From an uncultured bacterium (GTDB taxonomy: Bacteria; Bacillota_I; Bacilli_A; RF39; UBA660), in NCBI GenBank assembly GCA_949285775.1, contig CASEAD010000031.1, positions 1 to 9,436 of the forward strand: a DNA stretch of 9,436 bases, given 5' to 3'. This document shows positions 1 through 7,184 of the stretch, piece by piece (positions within the stretch are counted from its first letter, which is position 1; every line of letters begins with the position of its first letter). The notes below the pieces were generated by a model. That model searched no databases. It had not been told where the DNA came from and worked only from the letters and a program-made list of their open reading frames with translations. A program made the position numbers and the translations under genes.

Positions 1-1
1 C

Positions 2-292
2 GTAATATTTTATAGAACTTTTTCCAAGAAAATCTATAAAAGAAAAAAAGAAAATGATAAATACTTAGAGTTTAAAAAAAACATCTTTAAATCTTTTAAA
101 AATATAAAAAGAAATTACAAAGATCGTGATAATTACATATACAAAAAATGCCATAACTGTAAAAAAACTCTAAGATTACAATTACCTAACTCTAGAGGAA
201 TTAAGCACATAAAGTGCCCTAATTGCCATAAGAGAATACGTATTTTAGTATTAAGAAAACAAAAAATAGAAATAATTAAAGGAAGTGTATAG
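2..292 (+). CDS. Zinc-ribbon protein, C-terminal part (5' end outside window)
   Basis: The visible 96 codons are open from the left edge to a TAG stop, so the start is missing. The fragment begins with a basic, aromatic stretch (FYRTFSKKIYKRKKEN) like the segment that follows the N-terminal membrane helices in a common Firmicutes zinc-ribbon membrane protein. After a Lys-rich linker comes a four-cysteine ribbon: CHNC at fragment residues 50-53 and CPNC at 72-75, separated by a basic loop. This is a structural zinc site, and no enzymatic motif is seen. The tail runs about 20 residues past the last cysteine, slightly longer than I expect for the family. The stop lies only 2 nt before the start of the ABC gene, whose ribosome site (AAAGGAAG) is inside this reading frame, so the two are almost certainly co-transcribed. 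Family recognition is fairly sure; function is unknown. Confidence 0.8.
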   Translation, partial: VIFYRTFSKKIYKRKKENDKYLEFKKNIFKSFKNIKRNYKDRDNYIYKKCHNCKKTLRLQLPNSRGIKHIKCPNCHKRIRILVLRKQKIEIIKGSV

Positions 293-294
293 AA

Positions 295-2055
295 ATGCTA
301 AAATTATTAAAAAAGCTTACTAAAAAAGAATGGGCATTGATTGGAATTATCTTTGTCCTAATATTCTGCCAAGTATGGCTAGAATTAAAAATGCCAGACT
401 ATATGTCTGAAATAACCGTTTTAGTGCAAACAGAAGGAAGCCAAATGAAAGATATTCTCACTAACGGAGCATATATGTTATTATGTGCTTTTGGAAGTTT
501 GATTTCGGCTATTTTAGTGGGATATATAGCAGCCAATATCTCAGCGACATTTTCTATGAAAACGAGAAAAAGCATATTTGATAAAGTAGAAAACCTAGGT
601 ATGCAAGAAGTAAAACAATTCTCAACAAGTAGTCTTATTACTAGAACTACTAACGATATAACGCAAATTGAAATGCTTTTAGCGATGGGATTGCAACTTC
701 TAATTAAAGCTCCCATTACCGCTATTTGGGCAATTACAAAAATATTAAACAAAAGTTGGCAATGGAGTGCTATTACAGCTGTAGCAGTTGTAATATTACT
801 TTCAGTTATTGCCTGTTTAATCGTTATTGTTATACCAAGATTTAAAATTGTCCAAAAATTAACAGATAAATTAAATAATGTAACAAGAGAAAATTTAACA
901 GGAATTAGAGTAGTAAGAGCATTTAACGCTGAGAAATACCAAGAAGAAAAATTTGATGATGTAAATAATAGTTTAACAAAATTACAATTATTTAATCAAA
1001 AAGCATTTTCCATAATGTCTCCAGTAATGTACTTAGTAATGTATTTCTTGACACTATCTATTTACTTTATAGGAGCAAATTTAATAATGGCATCCAATAT
1101 GTCAGATAAATTAACATTATTTGGAGATATGGTAGTATTTTCTTCATATGCAATGCAAGTTATTATGTCATTCCTAATGTTGGCAATGATTTTTATGATG
1201 GTACCAAGAGCGCAAGTTTCTGCTAAACGTATAAATGAGGTATTAGATACAGACATTACCATTGAAGATGGAACAATTGATAAAAACACCACTAAAGAAG
1301 TAGGAACCGTAGAATTTAAAAACGTATCATTTAAATATCCAGATGCTGAAGAATATTTATTAAAAAAAATATCATTTAAAGCAGAAAAAGGAGAAACAAT
1401 AGCTTTCATCGGATCTACTGGTAGCGGTAAATCAACACTAATTAATCTAATACCAAGATTCTATGATGCGACAGACGGAGAAGTATTAGTAGATGGAGTT
1501 AATGTAAAAGAGTATAAACAAGACTTTCTTCATCAAAAATTAGGCTATGTACCTCAAAAGGCTGTTATGTTTAACGGTACTGTTACTAGCAATGTCACTT
1601 ATGGTGATACTGGACGTGGCGAAATAACCAAAGATAAAGTAAAAGACGCTATTAGAGTAGCACAAGCTAAAGAATTCGTAGAAAAAATGGATGATAAGTA
1701 CGAAACTCACATAGCCCAAGGTGGAACAAATGTATCTGGAGGACAAAAACAAAGATTAGCCATAGCGAGAGCCATAGCAAGAGATCCAGAAATATATATA
1801 TTTGACGACTCATTTTCTGCACTAGATTATAAAACAGATTCTGCTTTAAGACGGGAGTTAAAAAAATACACCAAAAACGCAACTAGCTTAATTGTCGCCC
1901 AAAGAATAGGTACCATTATGAATGCCGATAAAATAATTGTTTTAGATAACGGAGAATGTGTTGGAATGGGCACGCATAAAGAATTACTAAAAACATGTGA
2001 AGTTTATAAACAAATTGCCTTATCACAACTTTCAAAGGAGGAATTAGAGAAATGA
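295..2055 (+). CDS. ABC exporter half-transporter, degenerate-site subunit (BmrC-like)
   Basis: A 586-residue type I ABC exporter with an N-terminal six-helix membrane domain (about 12-310) fused to an ATPase domain (about 335-580). Visible motifs are the A-loop aromatic near Y348, Walker A GSTGSGKST (373-381), Q-loop Q421, an intact SGGQ signature (481-484) and a Walker B ending D504. The residue after D504 is Asp (D505) instead of the catalytic Glu, and the switch His is replaced by Gln (Q536, in VAQRIGT). Such losses are typical of the degenerate partner in heterodimeric exporters such as BmrCD, LmrCD and TM287/288; the length is close to B. subtilis BmrC. The TGA stop overlaps the next gene's ATG (ATGA), which signals translational coupling to its partner. 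The substrate is unknown; drug, lipid or peptide export are all possible. The start follows AAAGGAAG at a normal distance. Confidence 0.93.
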   Translation: MLKLLKKLTKKEWALIGIIFVLIFCQVWLELKMPDYMSEITVLVQTEGSQMKDILTNGAYMLLCAFGSLISAILVGYIAANISATFSMKTRKSIFDKVENLGMQEVKQFSTSSLITRTTNDITQIEMLLAMGLQLLIKAPITAIWAITKILNKSWQWSAITAVAVVILLSVIACLIVIVIPRFKIVQKLTDKLNNVTRENLTGIRVVRAFNAEKYQEEKFDDVNNSLTKLQLFNQKAFSIMSPVMYLVMYFLTLSIYFIGANLIMASNMSDKLTLFGDMVVFSSYAMQVIMSFLMLAMIFMMVPRAQVSAKRINEVLDTDITIEDGTIDKNTTKEVGTVEFKNVSFKYPDAEEYLLKKISFKAEKGETIAFIGSTGSGKSTLINLIPRFYDATDGEVLVDGVNVKEYKQDFLHQKLGYVPQKAVMFNGTVTSNVTYGDTGRGEITKDKVKDAIRVAQAKEFVEKMDDKYETHIAQGGTNVSGGQKQRLAIARAIARDPEIYIFDDSFSALDYKTDSALRRELKKYTKNATSLIVAQRIGTIMNADKIIVLDNGECVGMGTHKELLKTCEVYKQIALSQLSKEELEK

Positions 2056-4403
2056 AAAACAACGAAACAAGAGCTCCCCAAAGAGGCCCAGGCATGCGAG
2101 GCGGAACAGGTGAAAAAGCTAAAAATTTTAAAGGTGCCATTACCCGTTTATTTAAAGAACTAAAAATTTATCACATCATTATCATAATAGCGCTTTTCTT
2201 AGCAATGCTAAGTTCTATTTTATCAATTTTTGCTCCAAATAAACTATCGGAATTAACAGATAAAATATCAGAAGGACTAGTAGTCAATACTGAAAACTTA
2301 GAAACTATATCAAATACAATCTCTACCAGTTTAAAATCTGAAAAAATATCCGAAATTTTAACAATTGATATTTCTCCAAATACAATTAATACAGTTATAA
2401 ACTCTAATGAAATTTCAACTGAAGATAAACAAAAATTTCAAGAATTTGTAACAATATCTCAATCAGAAACTACTGAAAATATAATGCAAGAACTATCAAC
2501 CTTACCACAAAGTATATTAACTATTATTCTACCTACAAGTACTTATCAAGATATAGAAATCTCTTCACAAGATAAAATATCTTTACTTAAGGCAATATCT
2601 TCCTTAAGTGATGAAAACCAATCTAGCAACATAGAAATTCCAAATAGTATAGGAAAAATATTATTTGATGAAATTAATATTGATGATGTAACTATTTCTA
2701 GTGAAGATCAAACTAAGTTTTTAACAATTATCAGCACCATAGAAGATAGTACTAATACAACTGAAGTTTATGCCAAAATAGATACAATGCCAGAAAGCAT
2801 TCAAAAAGTATTAGAGCCTATTATGGATATCGATACTATCAAAAACATAGCCTTATTTTTAGCTATTCTATATATTTGCAGTGCTACATTTAATTACATA
2901 GAATCAATACTTATGACAGTTGTTGCCAATAAATTTGCTAATAACCTAAGAAGAAATATTTCTAAAAAAATTAATAAATTACCATTGCAATACTTTGATA
3001 CTAATGCAATCGGTGATACCTTATCTAGAGTTACCAATGATGTAGATACAATAGCTCAAACAATGAACCACTCTTTGTCGACATTAGTTAGTGCAATCAC
3101 CTTACTTATAGGTACAATTATAATGATGTTTTACACTAATTGGATAATGGCTATCACTGCTATCTTAGCAAGTCTATTTGGATTTATCTTTATGTTCCTT
3201 GTTCTAGGAAAATCTCAAAAATATTTCATATCAAGACAAGTAGAACTAGGAAATTTAAATGGACATATAGAAGAAGTATATTCCGGACTAAATGTTGTAA
3301 AAGTCTATAATGGTAAAAAGATAAGTGACCAAAAATTTGATGAATACAATAAAAAAGTATTTGACGCTAATAGAAAAAGCCAATTCTTATCAGGATTAAT
3401 GCAACCTATGATGGGATTTATTGGTAACTTTGGTTATGTAGCAGTGTGTATCGTAGGAGCATTATTAACAATGAATAATATTATAAGCTTTGGTGTTATT
3501 GTAGCCTTCATAACTTACGTAAGACTATTTACATCCCCATTATCACAAATAGCACAAGCCATGACATCACTACAATCAACAGCGGCTGCTAGCGAAAGAG
3601 TATTCGAATTTTTAGATGAAGAAGAAATGAGTAGTCAAGAAGGAATTACCAAAGTATTAAGAAAAGAAGACGTTAAAGGCAAAATAGAATTCAAAAATAT
3701 TGTTTTCCAATACGCTGGCAACGACACTCCAACTATCAAAAACTTTAGTGCTACTGCACTACCAGGCCAAAAAATAGCTATCGTAGGCCCAACAGGAGCA
3801 GGAAAAACAACTATGGTAAACCTATTAATGAAATTCTATGATTTAACATCAGGAGATATTAAAATTGACGGCATATCCACTAAAAACTTAACTAGAGAAA
3901 ATATCCACGATCTATTCACTATGGTACTTCAAGACACTTGGTTATTTAATGGAACCCTAAAAGAAAATATTGTTTACAATAGAACAAATGTAAGTGATGA
4001 AAGAATAGAAGAAGTATGTAAAACAGTAGGACTAGATCATTTTATCAAAACCCTACCAAAAGGATATGATAGCCTAATATCAGATAATGATAGCGTCTCA
4101 GCAGGCCAAAGACAATTACTAACAATAGCACGTGGTATGATAGAAGATTCACCATTCCTAATCTTAGATGAAGCAACTTCTAATGTAGATACTAGAACAG
4201 AAGAACTAGTTCAACACGCAATGGATAAACTAACAGAAGGAAAAACTTCATTTATAATTGCACACCGCCTATCTACTATTAAAAATGCCGACTTAATATT
4301 AGTTATGAAAGATGGTAACATAATTGAAACAGGTTCACATGATGAATTAATGAAAAAGAAAGGATTTTATGCTGACTTATATAATTCCCAATTTGAATTA
4401 TAA
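2052..4403 (+). CDS. ABC exporter half-transporter, catalytic subunit with large extracellular domain (BmrD-like)
   Basis: A 783-residue partner of the preceding gene. A Gly/Arg/Pro-rich N-terminus (8-20) leads to TM1 (about 39-60), then about 200 residues predicted outside the cell (61-262), then TM2-TM6 (about 263-500) and the ATPase domain (about 540-780). ATPase motifs: Y554 in the A-loop, Walker A GPTGAGKTT (579-587), Q627, signature SAGQ (683-686, normally SGGQ), Walker B LILDE with catalytic E707, D-loop NVD (711-713) and switch H738. It thus supplies the catalytic Glu and His that its partner lacks, while its own signature is altered. An extracellular insertion between TM1 and TM2 is known in BmrD-type subunits; this one looks long and is internally repetitive. 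At about 600 residues without the insert it matches a normal half-transporter. A strong AAAGGAGG (2034-2041) inside the upstream gene fixes the start. The substrate cannot be read from sequence. Confidence 0.94.
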   Translation: MKNNETRAPQRGPGMRGGTGEKAKNFKGAITRLFKELKIYHIIIIIALFLAMLSSILSIFAPNKLSELTDKISEGLVVNTENLETISNTISTSLKSEKISEILTIDISPNTINTVINSNEISTEDKQKFQEFVTISQSETTENIMQELSTLPQSILTIILPTSTYQDIEISSQDKISLLKAISSLSDENQSSNIEIPNSIGKILFDEINIDDVTISSEDQTKFLTIISTIEDSTNTTEVYAKIDTMPESIQKVLEPIMDIDTIKNIALFLAILYICSATFNYIESILMTVVANKFANNLRRNISKKINKLPLQYFDTNAIGDTLSRVTNDVDTIAQTMNHSLSTLVSAITLLIGTIIMMFYTNWIMAITAILASLFGFIFMFLVLGKSQKYFISRQVELGNLNGHIEEVYSGLNVVKVYNGKKISDQKFDEYNKKVFDANRKSQFLSGLMQPMMGFIGNFGYVAVCIVGALLTMNNIISFGVIVAFITYVRLFTSPLSQIAQAMTSLQSTAAASERVFEFLDEEEMSSQEGITKVLRKEDVKGKIEFKNIVFQYAGNDTPTIKNFSATALPGQKIAIVGPTGAGKTTMVNLLMKFYDLTSGDIKIDGISTKNLTRENIHDLFTMVLQDTWLFNGTLKENIVYNRTNVSDERIEEVCKTVGLDHFIKTLPKGYDSLISDNDSVSAGQRQLLTIARGMIEDSPFLILDEATSNVDTRTEELVQHAMDKLTEGKTSFIIAHRLSTIKNADLILVMKDGNIIETGSHDELMKKKGFYADLYNSQFEL
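2376..2813 (+). repeat. Four-fold degenerate protein repeat in the extracellular domain
   Basis: Within the TM1-TM2 insertion, a Pro-x-Ser/Thr-Ile motif recurs four times: PNTI (residues 109-112), PQSI (152-155), PNSI (197-200) and PESI (247-250), each followed by hydrophobic residues (TVI, TII, KIL, KVL). The last three are each preceded, 27 to 32 residues earlier, by a related start: ISTEDKQKF (121-129), ISSQDKISL (170-178) and ISSEDQTKF (215-223). The unit is 43 to 50 residues. The bases do not repeat recognisably, so this is an old protein-level repeat and not a recent DNA duplication. It looks like a small helical unit, but the fold is unknown to me. The alignment was done by eye. Confidence 0.55.
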
Positions 4404-4425
4404 AGCATATTAGAAAGGATTTAGT

Positions 4426-5049
4426 ATGAAAAATATCGTTATAACAATAGGAAGAGAATATGGATCAGGAGGTAAATACATAGGTTTGAAAGTAGCAAAA
4501 AAACTAAATATTCCCTTCTATGATAAAGAAATAATTAATAAAACCTATGAAAAAAATGGTTGCAATTATTCAAAACTAAACGCTTATGATGAAGTAAAAA
4601 AAACTAACTTCATAAAAACACTAGACCTAATAAATATGAATAATTATGACGCTACTAACAATAATGACTTATATGATATTTATCAAAAATTAATAAGCGA
4701 CACAATAACAGAATTAGCAGCGTCAGGTTCATGCGTTATTTTAGGAAGAAATTCTAACAACATATTAAAAAATAAAAAGAATGTAATAAACATATTTATT
4801 TATTCCAATGACTTAGAATTTAAATTAAAAAGAAAAATGCTACTTGAAAATATTGATAGAAACGAAGCCCTAAAAAGACTTAAAAAAGTAGACAAACAAA
4901 GGAGGCAATACTATCAATCCATAAATAAAAATAAAGTATGGGGAAATAGATATGAATACGATTTTATTATCGATTCCTCTGTATTAGATATAGATGGCAC
5001 CGTAGATTTAATTGTTGACATATATAAAAAATATGAAAAGAAAAATTAA
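4426..5049 (+). CDS. Cytidylate kinase-like P-loop protein
   Basis: A 207-residue cytosolic protein of the cytidylate-kinase-like family, common in Firmicutes and Bacteroidetes and distinct from housekeeping Cmk. It opens with a strand and P-loop, ITIGREYGSGGKYIG (6-20), then helix and FYDKEII (31-37). ILGRNSN (105-111) matches the family's GR-S/N nucleotide-binding segment, DKQRRQYY (156-163) the Arg-rich lid, and YDFIIDSS (178-185) the C-terminal strand. The region between (about 55-80) is Asn-rich and poorly conserved in character. Length fits the family (about 200). Phosphate transfer to a nucleotide is expected from the fold, but the true substrate of these proteins is not established, so CMP kinase activity should not be assumed. 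It starts 22 bp after the ABC gene, behind AGAAAGGA (4412-4419), and is the last gene before a terminator, so it probably shares the exporter's transcript. Confidence 0.88.
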   Translation: MKNIVITIGREYGSGGKYIGLKVAKKLNIPFYDKEIINKTYEKNGCNYSKLNAYDEVKKTNFIKTLDLINMNNYDATNNNDLYDIYQKLISDTITELAASGSCVILGRNSNNILKNKKNVINIFIYSNDLEFKLKRKMLLENIDRNEALKRLKKVDKQRRQYYQSINKNKVWGNRYEYDFIIDSSVLDIDGTVDLIVDIYKKYEKKN

Positions 5050-5056
5050 AAAAAAT

Positions 5057-5093
5057 AGAGATTTTTAAAGAAATTTAACAAAAATCTCTTTTT
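5057..5093 (+). terminator. Rho-independent terminator after the ABC/kinase operon
   Basis: A perfect 10-bp stem, AGAGATTTTT (5057-5066) with AAAAATCTCT (5080-5089), has a 13-nt loop and is followed by a short run of T. It begins 8 nt after the kinase-like stop codon. The stem is mostly A-T, with three G-C pairs near its base, so some read-through into the PAP2 gene is possible. Confidence 0.82.
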
Positions 5094-5121
5094 ATATGAT
5101 ATACTTATAATAGAGGTTAAT

Positions 5122-5751
5122 ATGAAAAACAAAATAAATAAACAATTAGTACTTATAATAATATTACTATCGCTATCTTTAATAATTGGAATAATGGTTC
5201 ATTACAAGCAAATTTTAACCATTGATAAAATAGCATATTCTATCATAGTAGAAAAACTAAGAACACCATTCTTAACCAATATTATGACAGCAATAACTAC
5301 CTTAGCAGATGCCAATACAGTATTAATCATAAGCATTATATGTGCTATAATAATACTTCCCAAAGATAGAAGACTAAGTTTAATTATTCCTTTAAACTTA
5401 ATAGTAATAACTTTTATTAACCAATTAACAAAATTAATTATAAAAAGACCAAGACCCGTGGGATACCGATTGATTGATATTGGTGGATACAGTTTTCCAA
5501 GTGGTCACGCCATGGTAAGTTTAGCATTTTATGGATTAATTCTCTTTATAGCAAACAAGATAATAAAAAATAAAATAATAAAAATAATATTAAACATAGT
5601 AATAATAACTATTATTATATTAATAGGAATAAGTAGAATATACTTAGGAGTACACTACCTAAGCGATATTTTAGTAGGATATTTCACCTCTACCGTGTAC
5701 TTATTATTAATAACCAAACTAATAGATACATATATATTCAATAATAAATAA
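5122..5751 (+). CDS. PAP2-family membrane phosphatase
   Basis: A 209-residue integral membrane protein with about six helices (roughly 8-26, 55-80, 85-105, 125-145, 152-170, 180-200). It has all three motifs of the PAP2 acid phosphatase superfamily: K104 to R111-P112 (K-x6-RP), PSGH (126-129, with the catalytic-site His) and SRIYLGVHYLSD (171-182, with the nucleophile H178 and its D182 partner). These enzymes remove phosphate from lipid phosphates such as phosphatidic acid, PGP or undecaprenyl pyrophosphate on the outer membrane face; which one acts here cannot be told, though undecaprenyl-PP recycling is a usual role in Gram-positives. The site AGAGG (5112-5116) precedes ATG with close spacing. 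TATAAT (5106-5111) is present but sits too close to the ribosome site, with no good -35, to be a convincing promoter; TTAACA (5075-5080) with TATACT (5100-5105) is a poor alternative at 19-bp spacing. Confidence 0.93.
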   Translation: MKNKINKQLVLIIILLSLSLIIGIMVHYKQILTIDKIAYSIIVEKLRTPFLTNIMTAITTLADANTVLIISIICAIIILPKDRRLSLIIPLNLIVITFINQLTKLIIKRPRPVGYRLIDIGGYSFPSGHAMVSLAFYGLILFIANKIIKNKIIKIILNIVIITIIILIGISRIYLGVHYLSDILVGYFTSTVYLLLITKLIDTYIFNNK

Positions 5752-5780
5752 TTAATCCCAAAATATCCCATAATTATTTT
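5746..5780 (+). terminator. Weak candidate terminator after the PAP2 gene
   Basis: AAATAATTA (5746-5754) and TAATTATTT (5771-5779) form a 9-bp inverted repeat across the PAP2 stop codon, ending in TTTT. All pairs are A-T and the loop is 16 nt, so the hairpin would be weak. The loop contains the ATCCCA direct repeat described separately, and an operator is an equally good reading. Confidence 0.3.
5755..5770. promoter_or_regulatory. ATCCCA-N4-ATCCCA direct repeat upstream of the protease gene
   Basis: Two identical hexamers, 5755-5760 and 5765-5770, start exactly 10 bp apart, one DNA helical turn. They lie in the 83-bp gap before the HtrA-like gene. The cytosines stand out in otherwise A/T-only surroundings. 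Nearby promoter elements are weak: TAGAAT at 5804-5809 has no good -35. This would suit an activator, and phased direct repeats are typical sites for response regulators. The site is seen; its role is inferred. Confidence 0.3.
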
Positions 5781-5834
5781 ATATTTTGCTCACAATAATC
5801 TAATAGAATTAATTCAAGAAAGAAGGAGAGAAGT

Positions 5835-7091
5835 ATGGATAAATTAAATTCAAATAATACCACTAGATTACATGGAAGAAAAATATATAAAGGAACTTCA
5901 CCTATAGATAGTGGCTATAATAATTATAAAAATGAGGATAACCAGTATAAAGAAGCTAAATATGAAGAAGTAACTAATAATAACCATTACTATGAAAATA
6001 AAAATAAAAAACTAGGATTAATTTTAGTATTAGTAGTGCTACTATCTTTCGTAAGTGGTTTCTTAGGAGCTTTATTTGTTATATATTTTGATGAAGATAA
6101 CAGTGAACCAACAACTACAAGTAATATAAACATAACTGAAACCAACAGCATTGCTTCAGCTGTAGAGAAAGTATATGATGCTGTAGTAGTAGTAGAATCA
6201 TATGCTAACGATGAGTTATATTCAACTGGTACGGGATTCGTTTATAAAAAAGAAAATAATAAAGCCTACATCATGACTAACAACCACGTCATCGATGGAG
6301 GAGATAGTATAAGAGTACTATTTAACAGTGGAAATGAAGTTGAAACAACCGTCGTAGGAAGTGATACCTATTCAGATATAGCAGTCTTAAGTATTGACGA
6401 CTCAGATGAAATAGTAGTAGCCCAATTAGGAAATACGGATGACCTAAGAGTAGGAGATACAGTATTTACAGTAGGATCCCCTGAAGGATCAGAGTACGCA
6501 GGAACTGTTACAAAAGGAGTTCTAAGTGCCAAAGAAAGACTAGTTGCTGTAGCACTAACAAACAGTACCACATCAGATTATTATATGAATGTATTACAAA
6601 CAGATGCCGCTATTAACCCTGGCAATTCTGGAGGACCACTATGTAATACTAACGGAGAAGTAATTGGAATTACTAACATGAAATTAGTTGATAGTTCTGT
6701 TGAAGGAATGGGATTTGCTATTCCAATCGAAGACGCTATGACATATGCAGAAATATTAGAAACAGAAGGCAGAGTAACAAGACCATACATAGGAATTAGT
6801 ATGTTAGATGTATCAAATAGTTATTACTTATGGCAAGCTGGTATTATGATACCTAATGGCGTTACTGAAGGTGTAGTTGTTTATAGCGTTGAAAATAATT
6901 CACCTGCAAGCAGAGCATCACTTCAAAGTGGAGATATAATAACTGCAATAGATGGAGAAACAATCGCATCATTAGCAGAGTTTAGATACGAATTATATAA
7001 ACATTCTCCAGGGGATACAATAGAAATAACATATAATAGAAATGGTACAGAACAAACAACTGAAGTAACTTTAACAGAAAGTAATAGCTAA
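5835..7091 (+). CDS. HtrA/DegP-like membrane-anchored serine protease with one PDZ domain
   Basis: A 418-residue trypsin-like S1C protease. Order: a cytosolic N-terminus (1-59) rich in Asn, Tyr and charged residues, one membrane anchor (about 60-84), a Ser/Thr/Asn-rich linker (86-105), the protease domain (about 106-305) and one PDZ domain (about 316-412). The triad is complete: H151 in NNHVIDGG, D181 in SDIAVL and S265 in GNSGGPL. The PDZ carboxylate-binding loop is near YIGIS (318-322), and SPASRASLQSGDII (356-369) is the usual PDZ core. Firmicutes HtrA proteases of this layout (HtrA, HtrB, YycK/HtrC) sit outside the membrane and degrade misfolded secreted proteins, often under two-component control. 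No signal-peptidase site is evident, so the anchor is probably retained. AAGGAG upstream supports this start. A terminator follows directly, so it ends its transcript. Which paralogue it is cannot be decided, so no symbol is given. Confidence 0.95.
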   Translation: MDKLNSNNTTRLHGRKIYKGTSPIDSGYNNYKNEDNQYKEAKYEEVTNNNHYYENKNKKLGLILVLVVLLSFVSGFLGALFVIYFDEDNSEPTTTSNINITETNSIASAVEKVYDAVVVVESYANDELYSTGTGFVYKKENNKAYIMTNNHVIDGGDSIRVLFNSGNEVETTVVGSDTYSDIAVLSIDDSDEIVVAQLGNTDDLRVGDTVFTVGSPEGSEYAGTVTKGVLSAKERLVAVALTNSTTSDYYMNVLQTDAAINPGNSGGPLCNTNGEVIGITNMKLVDSSVEGMGFAIPIEDAMTYAEILETEGRVTRPYIGISMLDVSNSYYLWQAGIMIPNGVTEGVVVYSVENNSPASRASLQSGDIITAIDGETIASLAEFRYELYKHSPGDTIEITYNRNGTEQTTEVTLTESNS

Positions 7092-7100
7092 TATCTAAAT

Positions 7101-7127
7101 AAAGTGATCACAAAATGATCGCTTTTT
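7101..7127 (+). terminator. Rho-independent terminator after the protease gene
   Basis: AAAGTGATCA (7101-7110) pairs with TGATCGCTTT (7116-7125) through one G-U pair, with a 5-nt loop CAAAA and a T-run. It begins 9 nt after the stop codon, and the next promoter's -35 starts 5 nt beyond it, giving a clean boundary between transcription units. Confidence 0.88.
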
Positions 7128-7131
7128 CTAT

Positions 7132-7160
7132 TTGACAAAACAATAAAAAAAATTTATAAT
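7132..7160 (+). promoter_or_regulatory. Perfect consensus sigma-A promoter
   Basis: TTGACA (7132-7137) and TATAAT (7155-7160) are both exact consensus hexamers with the optimal 17-bp spacing. Transcription should start near 7167. A good ribosome site, AGGAG (7174-7178), follows 6 nt before the ATG at 7185. It is the strongest promoter visible in the window, yet it drives an interrupted gene. Confidence 0.88.
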
Positions 7161-7184
7161 CAATGTAGATAGTAGGAGTAACGT

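Noticed and set aside
2052..2055. Mycoplasma-type code with TGA as Trp
   Set aside because: All intact long frames use TGG for Trp, and TGA is the stop of the first ABC gene in a standard ATGA overlap.
4898..4905. Strong AAAGGAGG ribosome-site sequence inside the kinase-like gene
   Set aside because: It encodes part of the conserved Arg lid (QRR), and no start codon lies at a suitable distance behind it.
5560..5600. A/T low-complexity run resembling a simple repeat
   Set aside because: It encodes Lys/Ile/Asn-rich membrane and loop residues of the PAP2 protein and reflects base composition; there is no regular unit.
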